Below are positions 13,546 to 24,941 of a stretch of 64,000 nt of DNA, piece by piece. The number at the start of each line of letters is the position of its first letter. The stretch's first letter is position 1. The DNA is taken from the NCBI RefSeq assembly GCF_029227915.1, contig NC_079878.1, positions 2,170,001 through 2,234,000 on the forward strand, read 5' to 3'. A program made the translations under genes and the position numbers. Source of the DNA: Hydractinia symbiolongicarpus (Eukaryota > Cnidaria > Hydrozoa > Anthoathecata > Hydractiniidae). Below the pieces are notes generated by a model. That model saw nothing but the letters and a program-made list of their open reading frames with translations. It was not told the DNA's origin and searched no databases.

Positions 13546-14124
13546 TTATAAAGACCCGAGATCCTAACAGTTGACTATCGGAATCCCAATAAAAAACAGT
13601 TAGGATGTCCTGGGGACGAAGTTATCACATAAAAAAACATACATTTTCTTTGTTATGATGATAAGAGCCTTCTTTCTTGTTTCTTAAAGTATTGAAATAC
13701 GTTAAAAGAAGAAACTTTCGCGATCTCTTCCCGAGAGCTGAATATTGCAAAATCAAATGAAATAACTTTTGCGGTTGACCCCTTTTAAAAATTTTTGCGA
13801 GAATAACTTCTGCGAATGATCATCGCAATATTTTTTTGCGAGAATTAATTTCTGCGATAAGTATGTATAAATTGTTATATGTAACCAAGCCCCCTAATAA
13901 AAATTTGGGGGCTTGGTGAGAAGGCTATAATAGCCTTCTTCTCGCTTCTGCCATTTTTTACCTCTTTAGCTAACCTTTTTAGCATATGCAATCATATCTC
14001 TAGATTATACAATTATAATAGCTTAAGATTTGTATCTTATTTTTCCGGAAAACTGTAAATTCTTCAACGGCAAAAAAAAATAAAAAAATAATAATAATAT
14101 TAACCTAAGAGGTCCTCAAATAGC

Positions 14125-14232
14125 ATGTAAAGTTACCACCCTCGTCTTCAGGTTTTTTGTCCTTTTGTTATAAGATACGTCATCTCTCAAAAAGGCAAAA
14201 AACCCTGGTCATGAGGGTGGCAAAGTTACTAT
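14125..14232. mobile_element. Small fold-back repeat, about 105 bp
   Basis: GTAAAGTTACCACCCTCGT at the left is mirrored by an imperfect reverse complement (ATGAGGGTGGCAAAGTTAC) at the right, with the inner arms AGGTTTTTTGTCC and GGCAAAAAACCCT also pairing. It is non-coding and of MITE size. Confidence 0.55.
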
Positions 14233-15808
14233 AAATGTCATCAACAATAGACATGATTTTAAATCGATTTAAAGAATCACTTAACAATTATTACACGAAA
14301 CCTTATAAGGATGAAATCGACATATATATAAATAAAATATTGAAATTAAACTTTGGGAAATACCCTAAGAAAAACTTTCCCTATAAAGCTTAATCTTCGC
14401 AGGGCCCAATAATCGCGAACATTTCTTCTTTTAAGCAGTCCTCTCGCAACCTCTTCTCTAGGGTAAAGATACAAGATATCCTGAGGATGAGGTTGTTCCT
14501 CTCGGGTAGACATTTAAATGAGACGGTAGTTAACCTCAGGACATCTTGTATCTTTAAAGGTAAGTTATTCAAAGAAGGCGTTTATTTATAACCTCTGAAA
14601 CAGGGTTTGGAGACAAGGTTTATATCTCAAAGAGGTCTGGGTACGAGAATGAACATTAACTTTAAGCATTACGGTATATTTATCCACTAGCTTACCTTTC
14701 TTGGCCACCCTTGTGTCCAGGGATTTTTTCTTTTTGATATAAGGGAGGAGAGAGATTTTTCCTTTTTGATATAAGGAAGGACAGAGATTTTTCCTTTTTA
14801 ATATAGAGAGAATAGAGAAAGGTATTTTCGGTGTCTTCTCTCTTACGAAAAAGATTCGCCTTAATTGCAGTTTCCCTAATATAATCCTACACTAACCTTA
14901 AATCCAGGTTTTTTATTTTTTTTATCGGACTGAGAAATAGAAGCCTTAAAAACGAGGTATAACTTATCCGTTTTGGGATAAATTCGAAAACTTCAAAAAG
15001 TATGACAACTAATTGAAGTTGAATCTTTTCTTATAAACGAAATAAAATATATTTACAATTTTCAGTCGTAACTGTACAAAAAAATGAGTGATAATACACA
15101 GATAGTTTGAAGAGATAAATCTTTCTCTCAGCATTTTCAGTGTAATAATTTAAACATGCATGCAGAGAGAAACTTGAACGAAAAATGAATATTGAAAAAA
15201 ACTTTTTTCAGGAAAAATCTACCTCCGTTCTCTGCAAAATTTGGACGTTTTGTAAACATCGCAAATTGTATCAAGTAAAAAATTAAAAACTTTACATTCA
15301 TTCCAAACACGATCAAATTTTTCAATATAATACATACAACGTAAAACATATACATTTGGAATCGACCTAGAGCTGGGTTTCTTACACCACGTGTAAAATG
15401 TTCGCTCGATGGAAAAAAAAACAGCGTTAAAAAAATGTTACGTTTATTCCATCTCTTCCAAATACTTTTATCGTGCGCTTTACGACTTTTCATTCTATGC
15501 AGACATTTGACTTTATACACCAAAAATTTTGACATAAAAATTTGTACATAAATGAAACATAAATTTTTTGGAGAATAAAAGGGGTAGTCTCCTCTAAGCA
15601 TGCATTTCAGCGAAACCTGCTAGTAGAATTAGAGTTAGCATAAATACTAAAATGCATGTCGCAAAGAGCTAAACTACTAACCCTTCCAACTCGCGTTTTT
15701 GCATGCATGACCAACTGTCCAAAACTCAAATAATAACAAAATAAATTCAAAGTTTTCAAAACAAAAATTTACATTGATGCAGGAATTTCTTGCAAAACCA
15801 AACCATTA

Positions 15809-18800
15809 TCACCTTAGTCCTCCATAAGCACCTCTTAGCCGGCTCTCATAACGGGGAAGGGCGTGGTTCTGATCAAGGAATCGCAGCGCACGTTCGTGTC
15901 GATCTTCTCCGTAGAGAGCATTCTTAGAAATTTCTTTGTGGAAAAACATGTTCTCTTTGTCTTGAAATTGATCCAGGGTTGTTCTCTTGTGTCCAGTATA
16001 ATACCTTGGTTCAGGGCTAAACAAAAATGCAGTGAAAACAGTTGACATGTGTTTCTATTTACGTTGTAATTGACGAAAATTTTTTTAAGAGGGGAAAGGG
16101 GAAGGAGGCCCTTTAACCTGTGACCTAAACTTCTACATAAATCGATGGTACAAATAACACATATTATAAACAACAGTCCTTTCTCATGTTTAGTCAGGTG
16201 ATTCGTTTCAGACATTTGCTAAGAGCCAGAATGAACTTAACCCTATACTTCCAGTCTCTGACAGAGCCGGCACAGCGCGTCAGGGGCGCATCCCTATAAT
16301 TTCTTGTGGAGAAAGGTTAAGACTTAGACTCACACAGAAGTCCTACTAATTCTTTCCCTTAATAAAAAGAGCAAAAATTATAAAAATTCGTAATGACAGG
16401 TATTGCTAAAAAGGGTCCAACTTGAGAGGAAATTAAAAGTATTAAAAAAGATCTAGTAGAGGAATTTTTGCGTGGATTTAATTTCACGTTGATTTGATTT
16501 TACGATTGGCTGCTAATAGGATTTTTTCGGTGCGTGGAGTAATTGGCAATTTTGCTGAATTTGTCATGGAATTAATTCGGTGAATGATAACAAAAAGATA
16601 TCTATTTTAAAAATCCTATTTAATGAAGGAGAGATTTGTATGCAGTATCAGCAGCAAATATGTTGTTAAAATCACCTGATGAAATTCTGCTTCTTAATGG
16701 ATCTGATAAGTTTTGTTCTTTACTTAGCTTGATTTGACATCCCTTTGACAAAATTCACCAATCTTATCAAAAATTTTGTACGCCAAGTAAAAGTTAGGAT
16801 CAACATGTAATAGACCTGAATGGAGAAAGACACTATAGAGTGTTGATGAAATCAAAGGTAGCATAGATACTGACCGAGTAACTTTTTCATTCGAAAGTCG
16901 TTCACGTTCTTCTAAAAGTCTTTCGCGTCCTACAAATTATAATTCCAGTAGAAATTCACAATTTATTTAGCTAGACTGTAGAACTTTACATTTTAAACGA
17001 TCTTGCTTTCGATGATAAAATCTTCTGCTAAAACATCGCAATAGAAAAATTGACAACTTACTTTCCAGCTCCTTCTCCCGTTCATCCAGTCGACGTTCTC
17101 TCAGATTTAAACTTTCTTCCCTTCTTTGTAATACTACAGAGGATCTAAAAAAATACAACTTATATACAGTAAGCAATCGCTCATCAAAAATTATTTCTCT
17201 TTTTAATTCCCGGATTCAACTGTTAAAATACGACCATTCAAACATTCTCAATTAGAACAATTTGTGACATTCTCTCCATGTGTGAAATAACATGCCCAAA
17301 ACAAGTATTACATTAGCATTTTGTATGTATATCACCAACACGTAGATTTAGATATAAATTACATTCTAACATCGAGCAAAAAAACTGATAAAACTAATAG
17401 AGCTATGATTGTGATAGCTCTATGATCAATGATCATAAGAAGCAAGGGACAGGGCGTTGTGAAAAACAGGTTCTTTTCTCTTACTTAAAAAAGGCAAAAC
17501 AAGAGTAAAAACACCACATACAATAATTAATTATTGATTCAGATACCTTTTAATTTACCCATCTCATATGTGAGTTTTTAATCAGTTTTGGCTTTTACAA
17601 AAGCATGTATTTTTTATGAACTTTTCAAATACCTTGAAGCCATAAGTTCAAAACTTACGTTTCTGAAGAAGCAGCTATCTTCATATCTCTCCCCATTTTC
17701 ATATTTTTCTGTACTAGTTGAGAGTTTAAAATGTCTTGAATTGACGGCCTTCTAGATTCCTAAATACAAAAAATGCACAAAAATTACGTTTAAAAACGAA
17801 GAAGAAGAAGAAAACACAGCAACCAAAATATCAGCACCTGCAACAGCAGCAACAACAACAACAGCAACATTAAAGACAACAACAACAACAACAACAACAC
17901 ATCTTACTACGACAGTCAGCATCCGTTCTATTATTCTTTGCATATCTTTCGAGTAATGAGATGGAATTGGTTTAAAATGACCATCCTGTATTTTTAATGC
18001 TAACATCTTTTGGTTGGCTGCTAAGAACGGTGGTAACAGAGCACATAACTCGTATATTAAACACCCAAGTGACCAAATATCTGATTTTTCATTATAACTA
18101 GATCGGTTGACAAGTTCCTTAAAAAGATAAAAAACGTATTTGCTGAAAACAGATGGGAATTACGAAACAAACAAACAAACTGATGCATCAAAAATGAAAT
18201 ACTAACTGGAGACATATAGTAAGGTGTTCCAACAAAGGTTTTAGCAAAGCTAGTTTCGTGATGTAAAACTCGGGCCAAACCAAAGTCCCCCAACTTGCAG
18301 TTCTTATTGCCGTCTAGAAACACGTTAGCAGGTTTTAAATCTCGATGGAGGACAGTATTGCCCGCCTTTGAACAATTATGACATTCTTTCAAGGCGGATG
18401 ATAATTGGTACAGCACCTTCCAAATGAATGGTTCATCAATATACTTCCTAGAAAGAAAATAGTTTATGGACAGTTTTACAATGTAATTTTAGCTACAAAT
18501 ACTAAGATAAAGTTGATCTGTCTGCTTGATCCAGGACCAATTATGCAGCTGTTACTTGGAAAGGGACTGTGCTATGACTACTGCACTACTACTACTAAAA
18601 GTGTCATGTCAATAATTTAACTGTGTCCAATAGAGTTGAGTTTATAAACGTGAAAAGGCCAAACACTGATCCTCTACTAAAATGAAGCATACTTCTTTAG
18701 GTAAAGAAACAGTTGCGAATCTTATCCAAATTCACGAAATTTTATAATTCAAAATTTTCCAAGAGCATCAATTCGCGAAAGTTTTAAACGCGAAATAAAT

Positions 18801-21373
18801 TTCTCTTTAATTTCAATTCAAAATTGCACATTATGTTTATATTATGTATTGATTTACGTATTGTTTTATATTGCATCGATATTTTGCATTAAGTAAATAT
18901 ACTCAAGCATGGCAAGAATGGTGTATTTCAGTTTCAGTTTAAACTCAACCCAGGATATTTTTAAAGTAAACATTTGGTGATTCGCAAAAGTTTATTTTGC
19001 CTAATAGTTTATTTGCGAAAATGTAGGGACGCAATGTGAAGTTGCTAAAGATATTTACATGACTCATAAAGTAACCTTTCCGTTTCTGCACTTAAACTAA
19101 ACCTTATCTCATCCGGGGAAATAGAAGAAATGAAAACTACTGCTTGGATACACAAACATTGTTTCAAATACCTATATATACATGTACTTTTTGAAAGAAA
19201 CAGAATGAATTTCAGATGTTTTAAAACTATCGAATCTCTTCCTTTTTTCCCGTTTTCTTTATTATTTTCAACAAAATAAACAGGATATTTTTTCAGTTCG
19301 CAAAAAAGAAATGCATCTATGTATGGTAGAGCCTTGAATTTTATTTTTATTTTCTTGTTATTTATAAAGAGATTTAAACTTGCTACTTGATTTAAAAATA
19401 CTATGTACAAAAATTAATAAGAAAAGTTTCGACAAAACTATAAGAATATCGAGTTATATTTATTCAAAATGACAAACAGGTAGTTTAAAGGCTGACAAAA
19501 TATTATAATCTTTACAAAAAATATTGATGTATAAAATTATAGTTATAATAGTAACTAAAACGTTTCTTTTTTACTGAACTTTCATAAAAAAAAGGTGCAG
19601 GTTCAACAATACAAAGTGGCTAGTGTCTACGTGCTTTTATGGTTGTATATTTTTTTAAAATGTAAAATTCTGACAAAAAAAATATAGAAATTTTACCTTT
19701 CTTTTTTATGTTTTATTACGAGAGCGGCAAGATCGCCACCCTCACAATATTCCATTATGATGTATATTTTTGTTGATACTTTATCAATGATACGGTCATG
19801 ATAACGAACAATATTTTCATGTTTTAACTCACGCAATAGATTTACTTCAGAAACAAGCAACTGTTTTTCAGCATCACTCATTGTGCCATAATCTAATTCT
19901 TTCCAAACACGAATCTAAAGTAGGTAACAATTAAATACAAGACTATAAAATCTAAAAAAGATTCTACTTCAAACTGAATTATATCGTCTAAACTAAAGCC
20001 TGCATAAAATAGACAATTTTTAGGCTTAGGCTTGTGTAAAATTAAGGGTGTGAAATATTATTATAACTTTGTTAAAAAATAAAATGCAACCACAGAACCG
20101 AATAATATTGCTTAGAAATCGCTGATAAAATCATCGAAATGCAAAAATTCAGCTTTAAAACACTACTACACAACATAGTCAACATAGTAAAAGTTTAACA
20201 GAATTAGCCTCCAGAAATTTCTTCTTTATAATGTTTCTAGAAACAACAGCAATTGTTCTTCACATAAAAGCAAGACCATTAGTAGCAATAAACATTTGCT
20301 TGGTGTATTCCAGCAACAGTTCTGAAGGCTAATTTTTTTACCCAAGTCAATATTAATGGCTTATTAACCGTTTAGCCGGTCTATACGGGAAAATATAGAC
20401 CGAGGTCATGACGTCATGGACCGAACGCAGTGAGGTCCATGCGAGTGACAGAGGTCTATATTTTCCCGTATAGACAGGCTAATAAGGTTAATAAGTCATT
20501 TATTACCCCACTGATTATTTCATAACCATTAATGAAAAAAAGGTTTTAGAGTCCAGGGGTCTTTAACAAAAACAAGGCTTAGGTGGAAACCATGTAACTT
20601 TCTTTATATTTCGAACGTACACAGACATTCGATCCACAACTTTTAAAAATAGAATATTTTCAAAACAGTTTTAAAATTCAATTCTTTGTCGTTTCGCTGG
20701 TGGAGTGTTCGTATTAAAATTAAATGTACAACTGTTAAAATTTCCTCCGGAAAAAAATGAAGAGAGGGTTGAAGACAGCGTGGAACTGGGAGTATTAAGA
20801 GCTGTCGATTGGTTATGTACGTCAAGTTGGTTATAATTTGAGCTCAAGATGTTTGACATTTTGTAACGGTGAGTGGTACTAGCTGATTTGTTATTTCTTA
20901 ACGAATCAATATTTTTGTGACCACTGTGTTGGGCTACATAAACTTCGGGGACATTTGCATCCGTAAAAGGTGTTTGCTGCAAACGTATTACAATATTTTG
21001 TAGCTTTTGACTGTTGTCCTGCTATGAATTCGTCTATTTCATTTAAATCGTCAAATAAACTATTGTCTACCAGACGAAAACAAGGATTAATTGACATTTT
21101 TCTACCACTTTAAATTAACTTTCTTGTTTTGTTTTTGTTTTGATGTCGGTTAATACGGCGTCATATAGACTGGTCACGTGAAAAAAAAAACCAATCAAAT
21201 TTTCCGAGAACGTTCGAATAAACGTAAACATTCGAAAATACTCAGCAGTGGGGTAATAATAAAGAACACAATACCTTGCCATCTGACTTTCTTTGAATCT
21301 TCCGACATGTACCATACGCACCAGTACCAATGGTCGAGAGGACTTGATAGTCCTCTAGCTTGTGACTTGGCAT
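15809..21373 (-). CDS. NEK2: NEK2 serine/threonine kinase (NIMA-related), complete, 8 exons, 404 aa
   Basis: Family role: centrosome-cycle kinase. Exons: 21373-21275, 19914-19697, 18447-18207, 18117-17908, 17759-17659, 17144-17062, 16929-16875 and 16016-15809. All introns are GT-AG; the summed CDS of 1215 nt stays in frame to TGA. The start MPSHKLEDYQVLSTIG matches the usual NEK2 start. Features: glycine loop GTGAYG (17-22), VWKEL with catalytic K38, HRDLKPAN with D142, DFG at 160-162, and the activation segment SFAKTFVGTPYYMSPE. Residues about 285-335 form a charged Arg/Glu-rich coiled coil where vertebrate NEK2 has its leucine zipper. The last exon holds a KEN box (356-358) and the protein ends in Leu-Arg, like the APC/C-binding Met-Arg tail of NEK2A. 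It is slightly shorter than human (445 aa). I see no RVxF-type PP1 site. Intron 1 holds a separate ORF (20671-21097). Confidence 0.95.
17795..17905. repeat. GAA/CAA microsatellite in NEK2 intron 4
   Basis: Runs of GAA then CAA/CAG triplets at 17800-17902, ending next to the exon 4 donor at 17907. The tract abuts the splice donor, so length variation here could matter for splicing. Confidence 0.9.
20356..20498. mobile_element. MITE with ~45-bp inverted repeats (GGTCTATA...CCCGTATAGACC type)
   Basis: The left arm TGGCTTATTAACCGTTTAGC followed by CGGTCTATACGGGAAAATAT is the near-perfect complement of the right arm ending GGCTAATAAGGTTAATAAGT. The centre is short and CpG-rich (GGTCATGACGTCATGGACC), itself palindromic. 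It lies in NEK2 intron 1. Confidence 0.8.
20671..21097 (-). CDS. Unidentified small gene nested in NEK2 intron 1 (frame broken or 49-nt intron)
   Basis: Not recognised. Two overlapping reading frames look protein-like. The first starts MSINPCFRL at 21097. The second runs to a natural-looking C-terminus, PPAKRQRIEF, at 20671, with a Ser/Thr/Asn-rich middle and a basic NLS-like end. They join in frame if a 49-nt intron (21070-21022, GTAGAC...TTCATAG) is removed, giving 125 aa; otherwise one frameshift separates them. The would-be intron also translates as plausible acidic protein, so a frameshift or sequencing error is equally possible. A CACGTG at 21175-21180 and a TATA-like CTATATGA lie just upstream, on the same strand as NEK2. 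It could be an independent nested gene or a decayed one. Confidence 0.4.
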
Positions 21374-21829
21374 ACCTCCTAATAATCACTATTAGTGTAG
21401 TTTTTATGTTATATAACTAAAAAGGAATATCAATTATATTAGTCAAAAGCAACATTAAGTGGGAATTTAATACCAGATTTGAATCTATATGCATGGGGTT
21501 TTGTGTTAATTGGTTAAATAATTAACAGTACAACCTGGTCAGGATGAAAACCATCTTAATTCTTAAAGAGTGCAGAATGAAAGTCATTTTAGGTTCAATA
21601 TCTTTTTTGGAGGTTACCAAAGGAAATCCCACCTCCCAAAAATGGTCATTTAAACATGATTTACCTGAAAAGAAACTATTGCAAGTGTACAGAACCATTT
21701 GGCATGCATACGTAATAAAGGTATTGCACATAAAAGATTACTGCGCATATGCAAATTTATGGTGGATGTAAAGTTGCTACAACACTATAAAAAATCTGCA
21801 TGTGCACGTTAGAAAGCTTTTTTGTGGTT

Positions 21830-22090
21830 TGAAAACTAATTTCATGTAAATTGTTTCAAGATATTCACATTTAAAGTATTTCAGATTTAATTATGCTGCA
21901 TAAACTATAATGTCATATTTAAGTAATAGCAAATTTTGGTATTTTCTATCATCAGTAATTTTAGACCTGTTAAGGGATGTGCATTCAAACATTATCAATG
22001 CATAGATATTATAAAGGTAAATTGACTAACACATTTTTTTTTGACAAAACACTCGTTGACTCGTCCCAGGTCTCTTAATTTTTTGCTGAT
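21830..22090 (-). repeat. Inverted copy of the 6690-6960 dispersed repeat
   Basis: Reads as the reverse complement of the 6.7-kb copy, including TCAAGATATTCACATTTAAA and TAATTTTAGACCTGTTAAGG. It is diverged at roughly one base in ten by eye. Confidence 0.65.
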
Positions 22091-22254
22091 AAGGAGAATG
22101 CGTGTGCAAGAGCTTTGTAGTGATTACTAGAAAAATATAACAAATATTGTTACAGGTATTAAATGAGCTATATATTTCATAACTTCTTTAACGTCCTGGA
22201 TATTTACATCATATTTCAACAGGGGACGTTTAATAAAGGGGGTCATCATTAACG

Positions 22255-22792
22255 ACAATATTAATGCAAATCTGAAGAATTACCGTTTAGGTCTTTCGTG
22301 AAGGACGCCCACACAATTTTTTTGATTTTTAATTCCCTTTATTCCCCTCGTCCATACCAGTTTCTTTTTTCTAAAAAAATGTGTGAACAAAAACAACTAC
22401 TAAAAATTCTCTATTTAAAATTCTTATGTATATGGATAACAGAACAACTTGTCATTAACGTCTGCACCTTAGGGGTTAGCAAAAATGGAGGCAAAAGCAG
22501 GTAAAGGGAGAGGTTCAGCCATAACCGGAAATACTTTGGAGAGAATTTTTTTGGCATTTCTTGTTGATTTGGTTGTCTTTACAAAAAGCATTATACAAGT
22601 TGTTCTGTTATCCATATACATAAGAATTTTAAATAGAGAATTTTTAGCAGTTGTTTTTGTTCACACATTTTTTTAGAAAAAAGAAACTGGTATGGACGAG
22701 GGGAATAAAGGGAATTAAAAATCAAAAAAATTGTGTGGGCGTCCTTCACGAAAGACCTAAACGGTAATTCTTCAGATTTGCATTAATATTGT
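22255..22792. mobile_element. Fold-back element: 198-bp nearly perfect inverted arms, 142-bp centre
   Basis: The left arm 22255-22452 and right arm 22595-22792 are reverse complements with one mismatch noticed by eye (ACTACT versus ACTGCT). They begin ACAATATTAATGCAAATCTG and end at ACAACTTGT. The centre 22453-22594 is unique and contains GGAGGCAAAAGCAGGTAAAG. The ORFs inside the arms do not look real. The near-identity of the arms suggests recent mobility or gene conversion. No target duplication was identified: the flanks are TTAACG and ACCTCTGG. Confidence 0.85.
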
Positions 22793-23467
22793 ACCTCTGG
22801 TCAATAACCTGGAAAAGGTAACAAAAATCTTAGCTTCACCTATCTTACCAACTTTTTCTGTTTACTGTCATGATATCCTTAGCCATAAGTCTAGAATCTA
22901 CTATATTACCAATTCTACTGGTACTGAAAATTGCGTATTTTACAAAACAGACAGCCCAAACAAAGCTAGAGTAGCTCACTGATAAGAAAATTTGTGCACT
23001 GTAGGGTTATGACATGCTAATCTTTTGTTAACTTTGTAATCAGTCAATAAAGACAAAATTAACCTTCATTTTTATAAAAATAAACAGACTGAAGAAAATT
23101 TGTTGCTTGTGTCTTCTTCATAGATCCTCTTTGTTGATTCGCTTCACCGAGTCTTTCTAATGTTGCACCTACATTTTGAGCAATAGAAAAAGAAGTACAT
23201 GGTGATGTTTAAAGCAGCCACATCCAAGACAAGTTGGAAAGTTTTGCAACCATTTTAATCACAAAATCGAGACTTAAATCACGCAACTAGGCTCTACAAC
23301 CTTCTATACGCCATGAGTCGTTTTTATTATTTACGCTTTTTAGTTTATTTTTAATATTTTGTTGTAGGTCCACATCAGCTTTTAGCTGCGTTTGTATTTA
23401 ACCTGCGCAACAAAATAAATTAGTAGTAATAGTAGTAGTAAGACGTTTCAGCCACATACTTTTTAAA

Positions 23468-23872
23468 GAGGGTGCAGATAAGCCACAAACACCCGCATAT
23501 ATAGGGGCAAGTTCGGGCGATTTTTCGAATAAAATTGGCGGTTGTCCCCCGAAACATTCCCTAAATGCAATTCCTTGTAACAAACCATGCGGACAATAGT
23601 TGGGAAGAAGGCACTTGAAGAGAAAGGAGTTAATAAAGTTTATATTTATCAAAAACCATCAAAAACAGTTCTTTTAAGAACTTTGCTACCAAATAGTAAG
23701 CTAATTTCAATTTTTATAGTTTTTTTGAATTATATTAGTGTCTGTTTTTCGGGCATTGTTCGGGACTTTGCGGTTTTTTTCGGGGAATACTCAAATTTTT
23801 TCCAAAAAGCCAAACTCGCCCGAAAACTCCCACACTTTTTATAGCGTATGCGGCTTATCGGCACCCTTATAC
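23468..23872. mobile_element. MITE-like element, about 400 bp, with ~55-bp imperfect terminal repeats
   Basis: The left end GGGTGCAGATAAGCCACAAA is mirrored by the right end GCGGCTTATCGGCACCC; inner blocks TTCGGGCGATTT and AAACTCGCCCGAA also pair. The centre is TTTT-rich and non-coding. Confidence 0.7.
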
Positions 23873-24314
23873 TTTTTTGCTTGACCCTGCACAAATAACT
23901 CCCACCGCTCAGTTTGAAGGAATTTTTTGAAAAGTTGTTTCAGAGGATGGCTTAGTCAAAACCGTAAAACCAGAGTTTCAGATCGTCATGAAAGCCAATA
24001 GTTTAGACATAATATGGATGGTATACATCATGGCCTATCTCTAGCAATAATATTCTAAAGTTATAGCCTTGTGAAATCTCTTGCCTTTATTTTCCTGTTG
24101 TATAGCAACCGCTTTGAAAAACTAATACAACACAGTCAAAAAACTGTAAGTATTGAATGAATTATAACTCAATTTAAGGGATCCCTCAAATATAAGTTTT
24201 CCAAGACTTTCAGATGTGTAAAGCTAGCTATATAGCTATGCTAGTTATAGTACTGACAATAAACAACTTTTTGCTTAAAATATACTAACTACATACATAT
24301 ATTAAATGACAAGT

Positions 24315-24941
24315 TTAGGTAGAACTCAATTTGTGTTTCAGTTCTCGTCTGCTTCGCTGATGGTGTGCTGTTTTATGGCTGCATAATATAGTGTCCACGT
24401 CTTCATTCAAAACAAACGAATTTCTCTTGAATTTTACCGCGTCAATGGCGCATTGTAGTGGATGCACGAAATGTTCTTGAGAATTGTAAACAAAAGCTCC
24501 GTCTTTGAGATTTTTATACTGCACAATATCTTTTTTTTTTAGTTATAAGGTTAAAAACAAATACTTTTAGCAAAAAAATTAGTTTTTACCTTTTTACAGC
24601 AAGCTACTTTAAAGGGTATAGTTCGTCAGGATAATTACGAAATAGCTACATTTTCCCCACAAAATTTTTCCCGACGAATTTTCCCCCGAGAAATAAATTG
24701 GGAATCCTCTGCGATGAAGTTCCTCCCCGATTTTTTTTTGGTTCGGCGACCATAACGTACCATCTTTGGCGATGTTTAATAAGATTAACGACGAGCATGC
24801 TAAAAAGATTGGCTGTGCCTGTGCGATATAGTACATTACGGTTTTATATTGGTATTTAGAGTAATCGCAGCATTGCGGAAGTGAAGTTGTGCAGTCTGTT
24901 TTTTTCTGTTGTTCTACAGCCTGGCCTGTACCGTCTGGCAT
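24315..24941 (-). CDS. Possible two-exon gene, about 101 aa, product unknown
   Basis: Not recognised. Exon A, 24941-24840, reads MPDGTGQAVEQQKK then a Cys-containing segment with TTSLPQCC. Exon B, 24518-24315, reads YKNLKDGAFVYNSQEHFVHP and later NEDVDTILCSHK, ending in a basic tail and TAA. The GT-AG junction keeps phase 0. The start has purines at -3 and -2. The alternative is read-through of exon A, which adds a hydrophobic stretch that could be a membrane helix; with that version exon B does not join in frame at the obvious donor. The head-to-head PPP4R4 gene starts about 2.1 kb away. Codon texture is protein-like, but no homologue comes to mind. Confidence 0.4.

Larger units (their letters stand above)
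13077..15808. other. Intergenic region between the NABP start and the NEK2 3' end
   Basis: Contains the MITE at 13153-13545, short direct and inverted repeats (13720-13870, 14125-14232), an iron-like run of related TTTTTGATATAAGG units near 14735-14800, and AT-rich sequence that probably includes the NEK2 3' UTR. A minus-strand AATAAA lies near 15440. The 154-codon minus ORF at 15137-15601 has no recognisable domain and overlaps the presumed UTR. Confidence 0.5.
21374..24314. other. Region upstream of NEK2: repeats, no supported gene
   Basis: Holds the inverted copy of the 6690-6960 repeat, the long fold-back element 22255-22792 and the MITE 23468-23872, separated by AT-rich sequence. Short ORFs at 21544-21771 and 23398-23844 lack domain signals. 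Confidence 0.5.

Noticed and set aside
15137-15601. 154-codon minus ORF below NEK2
   Set aside because: Phe/Lys/Leu-rich translation of AT-rich DNA, no domain, and it overlaps the probable NEK2 3' UTR with an AATAAA near 15440.
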